Source: Thalassotalea ponticola (GTDB lineage Bacteria > Pseudomonadota > Gammaproteobacteria > Enterobacterales > Alteromonadaceae). From it: a stretch of 64,000 nucleotides of DNA. The notes below the pieces were generated by a model. The model was not told the origin of the DNA. It ran no database searches and saw nothing but the letters and a program-made list of their open reading frames with translations. Below, piece after piece: positions 17,818 to 27,126 of this stretch (within the stretch, counting starts at the first letter, position 1; each line of letters starts with the position of its first letter). The stretch lies in contig NZ_CP166871.1 in NCBI RefSeq assembly GCF_041379045.1, forward strand, positions 992,001-1,056,000. Direction: 5' to 3'. The translations under genes were made by a program, and so were the position numbers.

Positions 17818-17848
17818 AGCGCATGGCCACTAGGTCATGCGCTTTTTA
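17818..17848 (+). terminator. Intrinsic terminator between ugd and the second GT25-GT2 gene
   Basis: AGCGCATGGCC pairs with GGTCATGCGCT (one G-U pair) around a short ACTA loop, followed by TTTTT. It ends four bases before the ATG at 17853. The hairpin covers the upstream in-frame ATG at 17823, so translation more likely starts at 17853. Inside an operon it should act as an attenuator unless anti-termination (RfaH via ops) overrides it. Confidence 0.75.
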
Positions 17849-17852
17849 TCCT

Positions 17853-20009
17853 ATGCAAAATCTATTTAAACAAGCAGCGTTAAAATATACCTCAGGCGAT
17901 TACGATGGTGCGCTGGCACTCTATCAGCAAGCCCGAGATAAATTTGGCGATGAGCTTGTTCGTTACAATATTGCCTTATGTGAACAAAAACTCGGTAACC
18001 GCGTAGATAACACAACAACCGATGTTGAGCACGATGCAACTTGGTTTAACACCTACTTTGATAAAGTGTATGTGGTCAACCTTGAACACGATTTAGCAAA
18101 ACGCTTTAAAATGACCCGACAGCTGACGCAATGTCACATTGAGTTTGAATTGTTTACGGCATCCAATGGTTATGCTGATAACTTATATCAGCAATTTGTA
18201 CAGTATCAGCAAACCCCAAATGGTGCTCTAGAGTTTTTTGCTAAATTTAATTCTGTTGAAAAGCAACGCAGCACAAAGTTTATTGAATCTCCTGGCGCAT
18301 GGGGCTATTTACACACCTATATTCGCCTCTTAAGGCAAGCCAAAGAGTCCGGTTATAAACGCATTTTAATACTTGAAGATGACGTAATCCTAGCCGATAA
18401 CTTTTTTACCAAATTTAAGCAGTTCGCGACGACCATTCCTAGCGATTGGAAGGTGTTGCAGTTAGGTGCGTCACAGTATAACTGGCAACATGTAAATGTA
18501 GCTGACGCGCAGAAAAATGGTTTTTATAAGCCTTCACTGCTTGATACCTGTGGCTCGTTTGCCATAGCGATCGACGTGTCTATCGTTGATGAGCTTATTG
18601 AACTCGCGAGCACCTTTGAGGCACCGTTTGACCATTTGCCGTTAGGGCATATTTATCAAAACCATTCAACGTCGTGTTTTGTCGCGTTTCCTAATTTAGT
18701 AATGCCAGATGTCAGTGACAGCTCAATTCGAGATAGTCGATGCCAAATCGAGCATGCGCAATTGATGAAGTGGGACGTGTCGCAATTTGAATATCCTCAG
18801 TCATTGGTATCAATTGGTGTTGTGGTTGAGTCAATTGATAGTCTTCGTTATTTTGCAACTTTTGCACCGGCTAATGACAGGCCGTTTTTGTTGAATTTAT
18901 ACGCAAATACGTCGCTGGGGATGATACCGTTGCACAATATGGAGGTTGCGCAAAAATACGCAGGAGATTTTCAAGCGCTTGAACACTCTTTGCTGCCGCC
19001 TGATTGCGATCTGTCTGCGGTTATTAAGGCAGAGCATGTACTCAGTGAATTAGATATTGTCAATTTTATCAGCAACCAGTTAGGCGGTAACAATCGCAAC
19101 TACACACAGTTATGCGAGTTACCAAGTCGTGCAAAAACCTTGGTCGACGGGCGTATATCGGTGATTATCCCAACATACGGACGCGCTGAATCTTTACACC
19201 AAGCGTTGCTTAGCGTCGTCAGTCAATGCTATGACAATACGGAAGTGATTGTTGTTGATGACAATGGTCTGCACAGTGACAACCAAGAGCGCGTAGCGGC
19301 TATAGTGCAAGATATCAAAGATCATCATCCAAACTTTAACCTGCACTATATTGTGCATCCGCGCAATCGCAATGGTTCTGCAGCGCGAAACACGGGGTTT
19401 CTCGCATCTACAGGTGAGTATGTGTGCTTTCTTGACGATGATGATGTGTATTTACCTGGGCGCTTAACCTTGTGTGTAGACAAGCTAAAGTCAACCAATG
19501 CAGACGTTGGTGCGGTGTATTGTGGCTACATTAATGGCAACGAACAAGGGCAAAATCAAAAACGCTACGTTGGTGGCGACCTAAGCGAAGATATACTGCT
19601 GTTAAACTATCAAAACAATTATCTGCATACCAACACCGTAACCTATAAACGGGCGGCGGTAACAAAACTAAATGGCTTTGATGAATCGTATATTCGCCAT
19701 CAGGACCTGGAATTCAATTTACGCTTTTTCCAGCACTATAAAATCGATGTCGTCGCCAAGCCCTTAGTGCATATTCGACCGATGCAGGTCACTCATGAAA
19801 ATAAAGTATACAATGAGACGATGATGGCAGTTAAATTTAAGTTTTTAACTCAGTTTCACTCGTTGATAGCGTCATTTAGTGATAAAATTCAGCGCAAAAT
19901 TTATCAACGTCATTGGCATGAGCTTCTAGAGTTCAGTTCATCTCGCAAAGCGTTAAAGCAGAAATTAAAGCAACGTGATAATCGTATCGATTTAAATTTG
20001 TTTAAATAA
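17853..20009 (+). CDS. Two-domain glycosyltransferase (GT25 then GT2), paralogue of 12652-14814
   Basis: 718 residues from the ATG at 17853, chosen because MQNLFKQAALKYTSGDYDGA aligns with the paralogue's N-terminus and because the upstream ATG is buried in a terminator. GT25 part: VYVVNLEHDLAKRFKMTRQL, RILILEDDVILAD, DTCGSFAIAIDVSI. GT2 part: RISVIIPTYGRAESLHQAL, NRNGSAARNTGFLASTGEYV, FLDDDDVYLPGRL, RHQDLEFNLRFFQ. Domain order and signature blocks match the first copy throughout, so the pair arose by gene duplication and then diverged, probably for different linkages. Confidence 0.85.
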   Translation: MQNLFKQAALKYTSGDYDGALALYQQARDKFGDELVRYNIALCEQKLGNRVDNTTTDVEHDATWFNTYFDKVYVVNLEHDLAKRFKMTRQLTQCHIEFELFTASNGYADNLYQQFVQYQQTPNGALEFFAKFNSVEKQRSTKFIESPGAWGYLHTYIRLLRQAKESGYKRILILEDDVILADNFFTKFKQFATTIPSDWKVLQLGASQYNWQHVNVADAQKNGFYKPSLLDTCGSFAIAIDVSIVDELIELASTFEAPFDHLPLGHIYQNHSTSCFVAFPNLVMPDVSDSSIRDSRCQIEHAQLMKWDVSQFEYPQSLVSIGVVVESIDSLRYFATFAPANDRPFLLNLYANTSLGMIPLHNMEVAQKYAGDFQALEHSLLPPDCDLSAVIKAEHVLSELDIVNFISNQLGGNNRNYTQLCELPSRAKTLVDGRISVIIPTYGRAESLHQALLSVVSQCYDNTEVIVVDDNGLHSDNQERVAAIVQDIKDHHPNFNLHYIVHPRNRNGSAARNTGFLASTGEYVCFLDDDDVYLPGRLTLCVDKLKSTNADVGAVYCGYINGNEQGQNQKRYVGGDLSEDILLLNYQNNYLHTNTVTYKRAAVTKLNGFDESYIRHQDLEFNLRFFQHYKIDVVAKPLVHIRPMQVTHENKVYNETMMAVKFKFLTQFHSLIASFSDKIQRKIYQRHWHELLEFSSSRKALKQKLKQRDNRIDLNLFK

Positions 20010-20024
20010 AAAAGTATCAACATT

Positions 20025-22043
20025 TTGACCTACACGCCTCACCCCAATTTTCAACTTAGTGTGATTGTTCCCGTGCGTTTAATTAAAGAGCGCATGGACA
20101 TCGTCGATCGTCTCGGTTTTTGTCAAACCGGTTATCAAGAAAACACTGTCGAGTTTATTGTCGTTGACGATGGTTCTGTGGTGGAAAATGCTAAGTTGCT
20201 AAAGTGTAAGTGCCTAGAGTTGGGAATACGATACGAGACAACAGGTGCCGATTCAGCAACACCGTTTAATTTGGCTCGTGCTCGAAATTACGGTGCTAAA
20301 GTTGCCACTGCTGAGTTAATCATGTTTATGGATGCTGATCTCATTCCATATCCAGGTTTTTACGACGATCTGCTTATTGAAGCTGAGTTGCTTAATATGC
20401 GTACCACCGTTGACCATCTGTTAATGTGTCCGGTGATATACCTAACGGAAGAAGGCTACCGTTTATACAACAGCACCGAGCAAAGATTGCGCAAGTCGTT
20501 TTGTATCAATCAAATGATCGAATCGAACAAGCAGTATGTATCAAAGTACTCACATGGCACGTCTGTGGTGTTGGTGAATCGATACTTTTACTTAAGTTGT
20601 GGTGGTCAAAACGAACATTTTGAAGGGTGGGGGTACGAAGACTACGAGTTTACAACTCGCATGATCCGTAAAAATATGCGCTATCCACAACCTAGGAATT
20701 GGCACTCCATGAAGGGTAACTTCATGAATATTCGTAAATATCGAGGTTGGAAGTCTATTTATCGCTTATATGGTGACTGGTTAGGCTCAAAAGGTATTTA
20801 TTTGATTCATGCGCCACACCCGATCGATGGCGAATATCATCAATTTAAGCGCAAAAACGAAAAAATACTCAAAGAGCAACTTGAGCGAGATATCAATGTC
20901 ATTGAACCAAAACCGATCACGGTCGCAGCTGACACTGTAACCGCTCTTTACAAACAAAATCGCTACAGCGAAAACCGTTATTTACATAATTTTCTTGGTA
21001 ACAGCGTTACCTACAATGGGCTGATGTTTGATAGCGATACGAGTATCAAACAGTGGATTGAGAAAAATAATGTCACGCAGTTTTTATTTGAATTACCACT
21101 GATAAGCGATAATTGCCTGGCGCTACACACTTGGTGTGTCAATAACAACTTTAACTATATTTGCTGTGGTCGCGGTGCGTTGCCTAATTCAATATTTTTT
21201 GAGCGCAATAACTCGGTGCGCTTGCAAAAACATTTGCCCGATGATTGTTGGAATAAGTCGCTGTCACCTGAACAGGTTATCAAGGTTTCAAACTACATTG
21301 AGCACAAAGAAGCTAAACGCAAAAAGAAGTTAGAAAAGCTGACTAGCGGTTTATTTGCCAACGTAAATAAAAAGATTCTGCTATTCACCGCATGCGATGA
21401 ATACTGCACATTAGCAGATGATGAACTATCGACCATTATTGTGTATATGTCGCAGCAATTGGGGCATGAATGGTTAATCGTTTATCCACAGAGTCGAGAG
21501 CTTAATATTGAGATGACCGATCGTATAATCGCCGTTGACGAGGACGATCTGTTCGAAGCAGAAGAATTAGCAGATTCGCTAGTGGCATTGAATGCAGCCT
21601 CTGCCGTGCATGGTTTGATTTGCAATAAGCCAGTATATTTATTGGAGCAAACTTGGTACTCCCATCCGCTGCTAAATGTGACGGTGCATTCAAATCAAGC
21701 GTTGGTTAGTGCGATCAAGCAAGGCTTTCGACCGAGTACCACGCATGTAATGCGCTTCGTTTATTTTTTACGCTTTAAGTTGTATTCATTTACCCAATAT
21801 CCAACCCAGTACATTAAAGACATGGATATGACCAACGTTGTGGCGGATAAATTTATAGAAATTCGCGGGCTTGCTGAACACACCATTCATTTTAATCGCG
21901 GTCGTGACGTGATTCCTTTTAGCAGTCCACAATTTGATCGCTATTGGAGTGACAACTACCAACGTTTAAATTATCTAAAAATGGTTGCCTCGCGTAAGAG
22001 TTTAAAAAAATTCGTTGCAAACTTATTTAAGAAAATAGCCTAA
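20025..22043 (+). CDS. Glycosyltransferase: GT2/galactosyltransferase-type domain fused to a KpsC-like domain
   Basis: 672 residues from a TTG. Residues 8-290 are a GT-A enzyme: LSVIVPVRLIKERMDIVDRL, FIVVDDGS, NLARARNYGAKVATAELIMF followed by MDADLIPYPG, and the GG.NEHFEGWGYEDYEF block of the Glyco_transf_7C type seen in chondroitin-like polymerases. Residues about 330-600 resemble KpsC/KpsS Kdo transferases (KKILLFTACDEY, then AASAVHGLICNKPVYLLEQTWY), suggesting a second, GT-B-type active site. This could be a repeat-unit polymerase or a linker-extending enzyme. No clear ribosome site; the next ATG would cut into the GT-A domain, so the TTG is preferred. Confidence 0.7.
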   Translation: MTYTPHPNFQLSVIVPVRLIKERMDIVDRLGFCQTGYQENTVEFIVVDDGSVVENAKLLKCKCLELGIRYETTGADSATPFNLARARNYGAKVATAELIMFMDADLIPYPGFYDDLLIEAELLNMRTTVDHLLMCPVIYLTEEGYRLYNSTEQRLRKSFCINQMIESNKQYVSKYSHGTSVVLVNRYFYLSCGGQNEHFEGWGYEDYEFTTRMIRKNMRYPQPRNWHSMKGNFMNIRKYRGWKSIYRLYGDWLGSKGIYLIHAPHPIDGEYHQFKRKNEKILKEQLERDINVIEPKPITVAADTVTALYKQNRYSENRYLHNFLGNSVTYNGLMFDSDTSIKQWIEKNNVTQFLFELPLISDNCLALHTWCVNNNFNYICCGRGALPNSIFFERNNSVRLQKHLPDDCWNKSLSPEQVIKVSNYIEHKEAKRKKKLEKLTSGLFANVNKKILLFTACDEYCTLADDELSTIIVYMSQQLGHEWLIVYPQSRELNIEMTDRIIAVDEDDLFEAEELADSLVALNAASAVHGLICNKPVYLLEQTWYSHPLLNVTVHSNQALVSAIKQGFRPSTTHVMRFVYFLRFKLYSFTQYPTQYIKDMDMTNVVADKFIEIRGLAEHTIHFNRGRDVIPFSSPQFDRYWSDNYQRLNYLKMVASRKSLKKFVANLFKKIA

Positions 22044-22063
22044 CTTTACCCGTAAAATATTTA

Positions 22064-24073
22064 ATGACTCTTTGGACTTCATCAAAAGGGATTTTTCAGC
22101 GTCGTGCCGTAATTGAGGCATGCTTGCAGGAAAAACTCGCGTTACTCAAGCCGTTTAGTAAACCCGGTTCAACGGATACCGTTGTAGGGTGGGGCTTAAA
22201 AAAGAATACGCAAAAAGCAAAACGTTTTGCCTCAATTAATAACCTTGATTATCTCTACCTGGAAGATGGCTTTATTGGTTATGTAGGGCACCCTGCGACT
22301 AATGGTCACAGTGTATCTCTTATTGCCGACGCAAACGGGCTCTACTACGATGCACGGACGGTATCAAAATTAGAACAGCTTATCACTGTAGAAAAGTCTG
22401 ATGCGCAACTCGACCGTAGCCAATTATTAATGAGTAGTTTATGTGCTAATGGCATTACTAAATACAATTGTTATTCGTCACCGGAGCTAACAGAATCACT
22501 GCGCGATAAATTTGCTAAAGACGAGCACAACAAAGTCCTTGTCATTGACCAAGTTGCCGGTGACTTATCTATCGAAGGGGCACTTGCCAGTGAGCAAAGC
22601 TTTATCGATATGCTTGATAGCGCGCGCGCAAACCATCCCAACGCCACCATTTACGTACGCGTTCATCCGGATACCAAATTTGGTAAAAAGGTTGGGGTAT
22701 TAGCGAGTCAAAAACTCGACAATGTTGAAATAATTGATGACATTTGCCATCCGCATGCATTGCTCAAGGCTGTTGATTATGTTTACACGGTGTCATCGCA
22801 AATGGGGTTTGAAGCCCTGTTGTTAGATAAACCGGTTTATTGCTTTGGTATGCCGTTTTACGCGGGCTGGGGGCTTACCCAGGACGCATTAAAAAGTAGT
22901 CGTCGTAAGGGCGTTAGTTTGCAAGCTTTGGTACACGCGTCGTTAATAGACTACCCGAAGTACGTTAATCCAATTACCAAGCAAGTATGTGAGGTGGAAG
23001 ATATTGTCGAGCTAATCGTCGCGCAATATGTCCAACCTAAGTGGCAAACCTTGTATGCGGTAAACTTTTCAACGTGGAAAAAGGCCTTTATTGAGTCGTT
23101 CTGTAAAAAATATGCCATCAATGTACGCCATGTTAATAACGTACCAGACTCACTGAATAAACATGAACAAGTCTTGTTATGGGGAATGAAAAACGCACAA
23201 TTAACCGGCGCACTTAGAGTTGAGGATGGCTTTATTCGTTCGGCCGGTTTAGGCTCAGATTTATGCCGCCCTTCTTCGCTGGCGTTTGATGATATGGGTA
23301 TGTATTTTGATAGCTCAAAACCGAGTCGACTCGAGCAATTAATCAGCAGCGCAAATCTGTCATCAACTCAATTAGCAAGGGCAAAGGCATTGCTCAATAC
23401 CTTAAGACAAAACCAGGTGAGTAAATACAACGTGGGGCAAGTCAGTGACTATCAGTGTCAGAATGTTAAATCACCGATTTTACTGGTGGTTGGTCAAGTT
23501 GATGGCGATGCATCGCTAGCCCAAGGTAGCCCATTTATTGGCTCTAATGAAGAGCTATTGCGCGCTGTGCGTGATGCAAATCCAACCGCACACATTATTT
23601 ACAAGCCACACCCCGATGTTGTTGCAGGTAATCGCGACGGGAAAATATCATCGCATTGCAAGCAATACTGCGTCGACGAAGAAATTACCGAATTGTCTTT
23701 AAGCAGTTTGTATGCGCATATCGATCAACTGCATACCATGACTTCGTTAAGTGGCTTTGAAGCGCTTGTTCAAGGGGTGAAGGTAGTCACTTGGGGGCAA
23801 CCGTTTTATGCCGGCTGGGGATTAACCAAAGATATGCACCCTCTAACACGACGCACTAAATGCAAAACTCTAGAAGAGTTGGCTTTTGCTGCGCTGATTC
23901 AATACCCAATATACATCGACTGGACAACTGGCTTATTCACCTCAGCTGAAAATATTGTTCAACAGATTCAACAACAGCAACTAAATCAAAAGATTTCACT
24001 ATCGCCCATGCAAAGAATTTTTACCAAGCTTGGCTATTTATGGCAAGCATTGACAATGCGTTTATCATTTTAA
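22064..24073 (+). CDS. kpsC: Capsule beta-Kdo transferase KpsC
   Basis: 669 residues (E. coli about 675). Two tandem Capsule_synth-type domains are visible. Both contain a YLEDGFI / RVEDGFIRSAG block, a VDQVAGDLS / VGQVDGDAS block, YVRVHPD / IYKPHPD, and a closing FEALLLDKPVYCFGMPFYAGWG / FEALVQGVKVVTWGQPFYAGWG. KpsC adds alternating beta-linked Kdo residues to the lipid-bound first Kdo, building the conserved linker of group 2 capsules. It is followed after 10 bases by kpsS. Confidence 0.94.
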   Translation: MTLWTSSKGIFQRRAVIEACLQEKLALLKPFSKPGSTDTVVGWGLKKNTQKAKRFASINNLDYLYLEDGFIGYVGHPATNGHSVSLIADANGLYYDARTVSKLEQLITVEKSDAQLDRSQLLMSSLCANGITKYNCYSSPELTESLRDKFAKDEHNKVLVIDQVAGDLSIEGALASEQSFIDMLDSARANHPNATIYVRVHPDTKFGKKVGVLASQKLDNVEIIDDICHPHALLKAVDYVYTVSSQMGFEALLLDKPVYCFGMPFYAGWGLTQDALKSSRRKGVSLQALVHASLIDYPKYVNPITKQVCEVEDIVELIVAQYVQPKWQTLYAVNFSTWKKAFIESFCKKYAINVRHVNNVPDSLNKHEQVLLWGMKNAQLTGALRVEDGFIRSAGLGSDLCRPSSLAFDDMGMYFDSSKPSRLEQLISSANLSSTQLARAKALLNTLRQNQVSKYNVGQVSDYQCQNVKSPILLVVGQVDGDASLAQGSPFIGSNEELLRAVRDANPTAHIIYKPHPDVVAGNRDGKISSHCKQYCVDEEITELSLSSLYAHIDQLHTMTSLSGFEALVQGVKVVTWGQPFYAGWGLTKDMHPLTRRTKCKTLEELAFAALIQYPIYIDWTTGLFTSAENIVQQIQQQQLNQKISLSPMQRIFTKLGYLWQALTMRLSF

Positions 24074-24083
24074 CGGAGTACTA

Positions 24084-25301
24084 ATGAAACACGTATTATT
24101 TCTGCAAAGTCCGTTAGGCACCTTTTTTAAACATCTTGCCAATCACTTTTCTGTGCGAGGGCATAAAACTTTCAAAATTAATTTTAATGGCGGAGACCGC
24201 GTCTACGCTGGCGCAGACCATCAGTTTGACTATCAGGGAACATCGGCTGATTGGGGGCGCTATTTGATCAGTTTTATTGAACAACACAATATCACTGACC
24301 TCGCGTTATACGGTGATTGTCGCTTTTATCACCGTGTCGCGATTACCGTTGCTAAGGCGAAAGGGCTGCGGGTTTGGTGTTTTGAAGAGGGCTATTTACG
24401 CGCTGGTTTTGTTACCTTAGAGCAAGATGGCTGCAATGCATATTCATCTTTAAATCGATCTGTTGATGTCATAAAGTCAACCAAGGCAATGCCTGTTAAG
24501 AGCAATGTGCAAGTAGGTCCAACCTTCAAAAAAAGGCTTTGGTATGCAGTGCGTTATTACGTGAATACTACTTTGAAGCAAAAGGAGTTTCCGCACTATG
24601 AGCATCACCGACCGTGGACCAGTTGGCAAGAATGTGGTTTCTGGCTTAATAACTTCAAGCAAAAAGTTATATCTCGAATTACCGACCCTGCAGTTAAACG
24701 CAAGGTGTTTAGGCAATTCGATAAGCGCTTTTTCTTGTTGCCACTGCAAGTGCAGGTAGATTATCAGTTGCGCGAACACTCACCTTTTTCATCTGTTGCT
24801 GAAGTCATTGAGCACGTGATCATCTCATTTGCAAAGCACGCTGATAAAAACGACGCATTGTTAATTAAACATCACCCTCAAGATCGCGGTTTTTGCAACT
24901 ATCAATCGCTAATCCACAAACTTGCTGGGCAACATAACTTGAAAAACCGTGTTTACTACGTACACGATGTCAACTTACCAGATATTTACCGACATGCCAA
25001 AGGTGTGGTTACCGTTAATTCAACGGTAGGGATTTCGGCGCTAATTCATCATTTGCCCACCATTACCTTAGGTAAAGCCATGTACGACATTGAAGGTATT
25101 ACCTACCAAGGGAAACTTGATCAGTTTTGGACTTCAGGTTTTCAAGTTGACCAAGCGTTGTTCGCTAAATTTCATAGCTATGTTCAGCAACAGACTCAAA
25201 TTCCTGGAGATTTTTACAAAGGTCGTCGACCGCTAATTAATCAGGTTTACGATGTGATCCAGTCTTCTTCTCAAATTACTGAAGTTCGCAAAGCGAGCTA
25301 A
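24084..25301 (+). CDS. kpsS: Capsule beta-Kdo transferase KpsS
   Basis: 405 residues (E. coli about 389). Family blocks: [79 protein letters not shown]. KpsS places the first Kdo on lysophosphatidylglycerol at the inner face of the inner membrane. A GGAG site lies just before the ATG. It ends 17 bases before galU. Together with KpsC it assigns the locus to the Kps (group 2/3) pathway. Confidence 0.94.
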   Translation: MKHVLFLQSPLGTFFKHLANHFSVRGHKTFKINFNGGDRVYAGADHQFDYQGTSADWGRYLISFIEQHNITDLALYGDCRFYHRVAITVAKAKGLRVWCFEEGYLRAGFVTLEQDGCNAYSSLNRSVDVIKSTKAMPVKSNVQVGPTFKKRLWYAVRYYVNTTLKQKEFPHYEHHRPWTSWQECGFWLNNFKQKVISRITDPAVKRKVFRQFDKRFFLLPLQVQVDYQLREHSPFSSVAEVIEHVIISFAKHADKNDALLIKHHPQDRGFCNYQSLIHKLAGQHNLKNRVYYVHDVNLPDIYRHAKGVVTVNSTVGISALIHHLPTITLGKAMYDIEGITYQGKLDQFWTSGFQVDQALFAKFHSYVQQQTQIPGDFYKGRRPLINQVYDVIQSSSQITEVRKAS

Positions 25302-25318
25302 ATCAAAGGATACTTTTT

Positions 25319-26230
25319 ATGACTCACAATGAGCAACTTAAGCAAGTAAAAAAAGCAGTCATTCCGGTTGCGGGTCTAGGCACGCGCATGTTGCCAGCAA
25401 CCAAAGCCATTCCAAAGGAAATGTTGCCTGTAGTTGATAAACCACTGATTCAGTACATTGTTAACGAATGCATTGCTGCCGGTATCAAAGAGATTGTATT
25501 AGTAACGCATTCATCGAAAAATGCGATTGAAAATCATTTTGATAAATCTTTCGAGCTGGAAACAACACTTGAAAATCGAGTAAAGCGCCAGCTACTTGAA
25601 GAGGTTCAGGCTATCTGTCCAAAAGATGTAACCATCATGCACGTGCGTCAAGGTGAGGCCAAAGGCTTAGGGCATGCTGTGCTAAAGGCCTTACCCATTG
25701 TTGGTAATGAGCCATTTGCAGTTGTGTTACCTGATGTTCTTATTGACGATGTGACCAGTAATTTAAAAACCGAAAACCTTGCCGCAATGCTAACTCGTTT
25801 TAACGAAACTGGCACCAGTCAAATTATGGTTGAGCCAGTGGCGCAAGAACTTGTGAGCAGCTATGGCGTGGTCGACTGTGGTGGTCAACAACTATCGGCA
25901 AGCGAATCTTGTCAAATGACAGCGATAGTTGAAAAGCCAGCGGTTGAAGACGCACCATCAAATTTGGCGGTTGTCGGTCGTTACGTTTTATCGAAAGAGA
26001 TTTGGCAACTACTTGAAATGACCCCTCCGGGTGCCGGTGATGAGATTCAATTGACTGATGCTATTGCCACGTTGATGAAGTTAGAAACCGTAGAGGCGTT
26101 TCACATGACCGGTAAATCTCACGATTGTGGTTCAAAACTCGGTTATATGAAAGCCAATGTTGAATACGGCTTACGCCATCCTCAATTGGCTGAAGAATTT
26201 GCAACTTACTTGCGAAGTCTTTCATTGTAA
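25319..26230 (+). CDS. galU: UTP--glucose-1-phosphate uridylyltransferase
   Basis: 303 residues, normal length. The nucleotidyltransferase signature [20 protein letters not shown] is near residue 18, with VLPDVLIDD and [19 protein letters not shown] further on. It makes UDP-glucose for Ugd and for other envelope sugars. Last gene of the capsule operon: an AAAGGA site precedes it and a strong terminator follows. Confidence 0.97.
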   Translation: MTHNEQLKQVKKAVIPVAGLGTRMLPATKAIPKEMLPVVDKPLIQYIVNECIAAGIKEIVLVTHSSKNAIENHFDKSFELETTLENRVKRQLLEEVQAICPKDVTIMHVRQGEAKGLGHAVLKALPIVGNEPFAVVLPDVLIDDVTSNLKTENLAAMLTRFNETGTSQIMVEPVAQELVSSYGVVDCGGQQLSASESCQMTAIVEKPAVEDAPSNLAVVGRYVLSKEIWQLLEMTPPGAGDEIQLTDAIATLMKLETVEAFHMTGKSHDCGSKLGYMKANVEYGLRHPQLAEEFATYLRSLSL

Positions 26231-26256
26231 TTACTTTTCTTTTTTCTAAACGATTT

Positions 26257-26283
26257 AAAACCAGAGCTTGCTCTGGTTTTTTT
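26257..26283 (+). terminator. Intrinsic terminator of the capsule operon after galU
   Basis: AACCAGAGC and GCTCTGGTT pair perfectly around a TT loop and run into seven T residues. Confidence 0.9.
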
Positions 26284-26500
26284 ATGCCTATTTGAACACT
26301 AAATTCAGTCTCTTTGTTGCGCAAATGAAGTTCGTTGCCTACGTTTAAAAATGTACCTACACGGAAGTCAAAGGGCGGTATTACTGGTGCCGTTTTTTGG
26401 TGATTGTTAATCTTTCTTTGCCATTTATTTTTACCCGTAATTCGCAAAACAAATTTCTTAAGGATTTTTTCCAACAATAAGAATAGAGGTTTTGCAACAT

Positions 26501-27040
26501 ATGCTATCCATTCGCACACACTCGTGCTTGAAGGTAGCGTTGCTCGCAAGTGTGATGTTTTCACAGCATGGAGTAGCTTTGGAACACGAAGTCGCATTTT
26601 CGTATGGGCAACCTATTGAAGAGCAAAATATTGACATACAAAAGCTTGAACTAAGTTACTTTTTTCCCGAATCGAACGCGGTGAATTCACTACCGGTCTA
26701 TTGGTACCCAGTGGTAAACGCTGGACAGCTACAGACGTCGGCAGGCTCTGGCACCATTGCTGGTGGAGGACTTGGCTTAAGTTGGTATTTGGCTAACCAA
26801 TTTAAAATTGCCGTTGAAGGTGGGATGTACTACTACGATAATTTTCAATTTGGTGAAAAGGGCGTTGCTTACAAAGATTACGGCGGGCCATGGCAATTTT
26901 ATTATCGCATTGGGCCATCGTATCGATTTGATAAACATGCCCGAGCCGGCATTGCCTTTCAACATATATCTAACGGCGATCGCTACAATTCAAACCCGGC
27001 GTTTGACGCTTATCAAGTCTATTTTGCCTATTTGTTTTGA
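26501..27040 (+). CDS. PagL-like lipid A 3-O-deacylase
   Basis: 179 residues from the ATG at 26501, chosen because TAGAGGT lies 10 bases upstream (the in-frame TTG at 26492 is too close to it). A signal peptide (about 1-25) precedes an eight-strand-sized barrel ending YQVYFAYLF. The PagL-type catalytic stretch FQHISNGDRYNSNP supplies His and Ser, but the residue expected to be Glu (GIES in Pseudomonas PagL, from memory) is Asp here (AFDAY). It would remove the 3-O acyl chain from lipid A in the outer membrane. It follows the capsule operon but is separated by a terminator. Confidence 0.7.
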   Translation: MLSIRTHSCLKVALLASVMFSQHGVALEHEVAFSYGQPIEEQNIDIQKLELSYFFPESNAVNSLPVYWYPVVNAGQLQTSAGSGTIAGGGLGLSWYLANQFKIAVEGGMYYYDNFQFGEKGVAYKDYGGPWQFYYRIGPSYRFDKHARAGIAFQHISNGDRYNSNPAFDAYQVYFAYLF

Positions 27041-27080
27041 CCAAAGCCGGTGTTACACGTCGACCAATAGGGGAGACCTA

Positions 27081-27113
27081 AAAAAGCGCTAGTGCATAAC
27101 TAGCGCTTTTTTA
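27081..27113. terminator. Bidirectional intrinsic terminator
   Basis: AAAAAGCGCTAGT and ACTAGCGCTTTTTT pair around GCATA. A-run on the left and T-run on the right serve the convergent genes at 26501-27040 and 27127-28029. Confidence 0.9.
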
Positions 27114-27126
27114 ATGACAATGTAGG

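Noticed and set aside
17823..17852. Earlier ATG start for the second GT25-GT2 gene
   Set aside because: The ten extra codons lie inside a terminator hairpin and are absent from the paralogue.
26061..26597. 178-codon minus-strand open frame over the galU end
   Set aside because: Antisense to galU, crosses the terminator and the PagL-like gene start; no family features.
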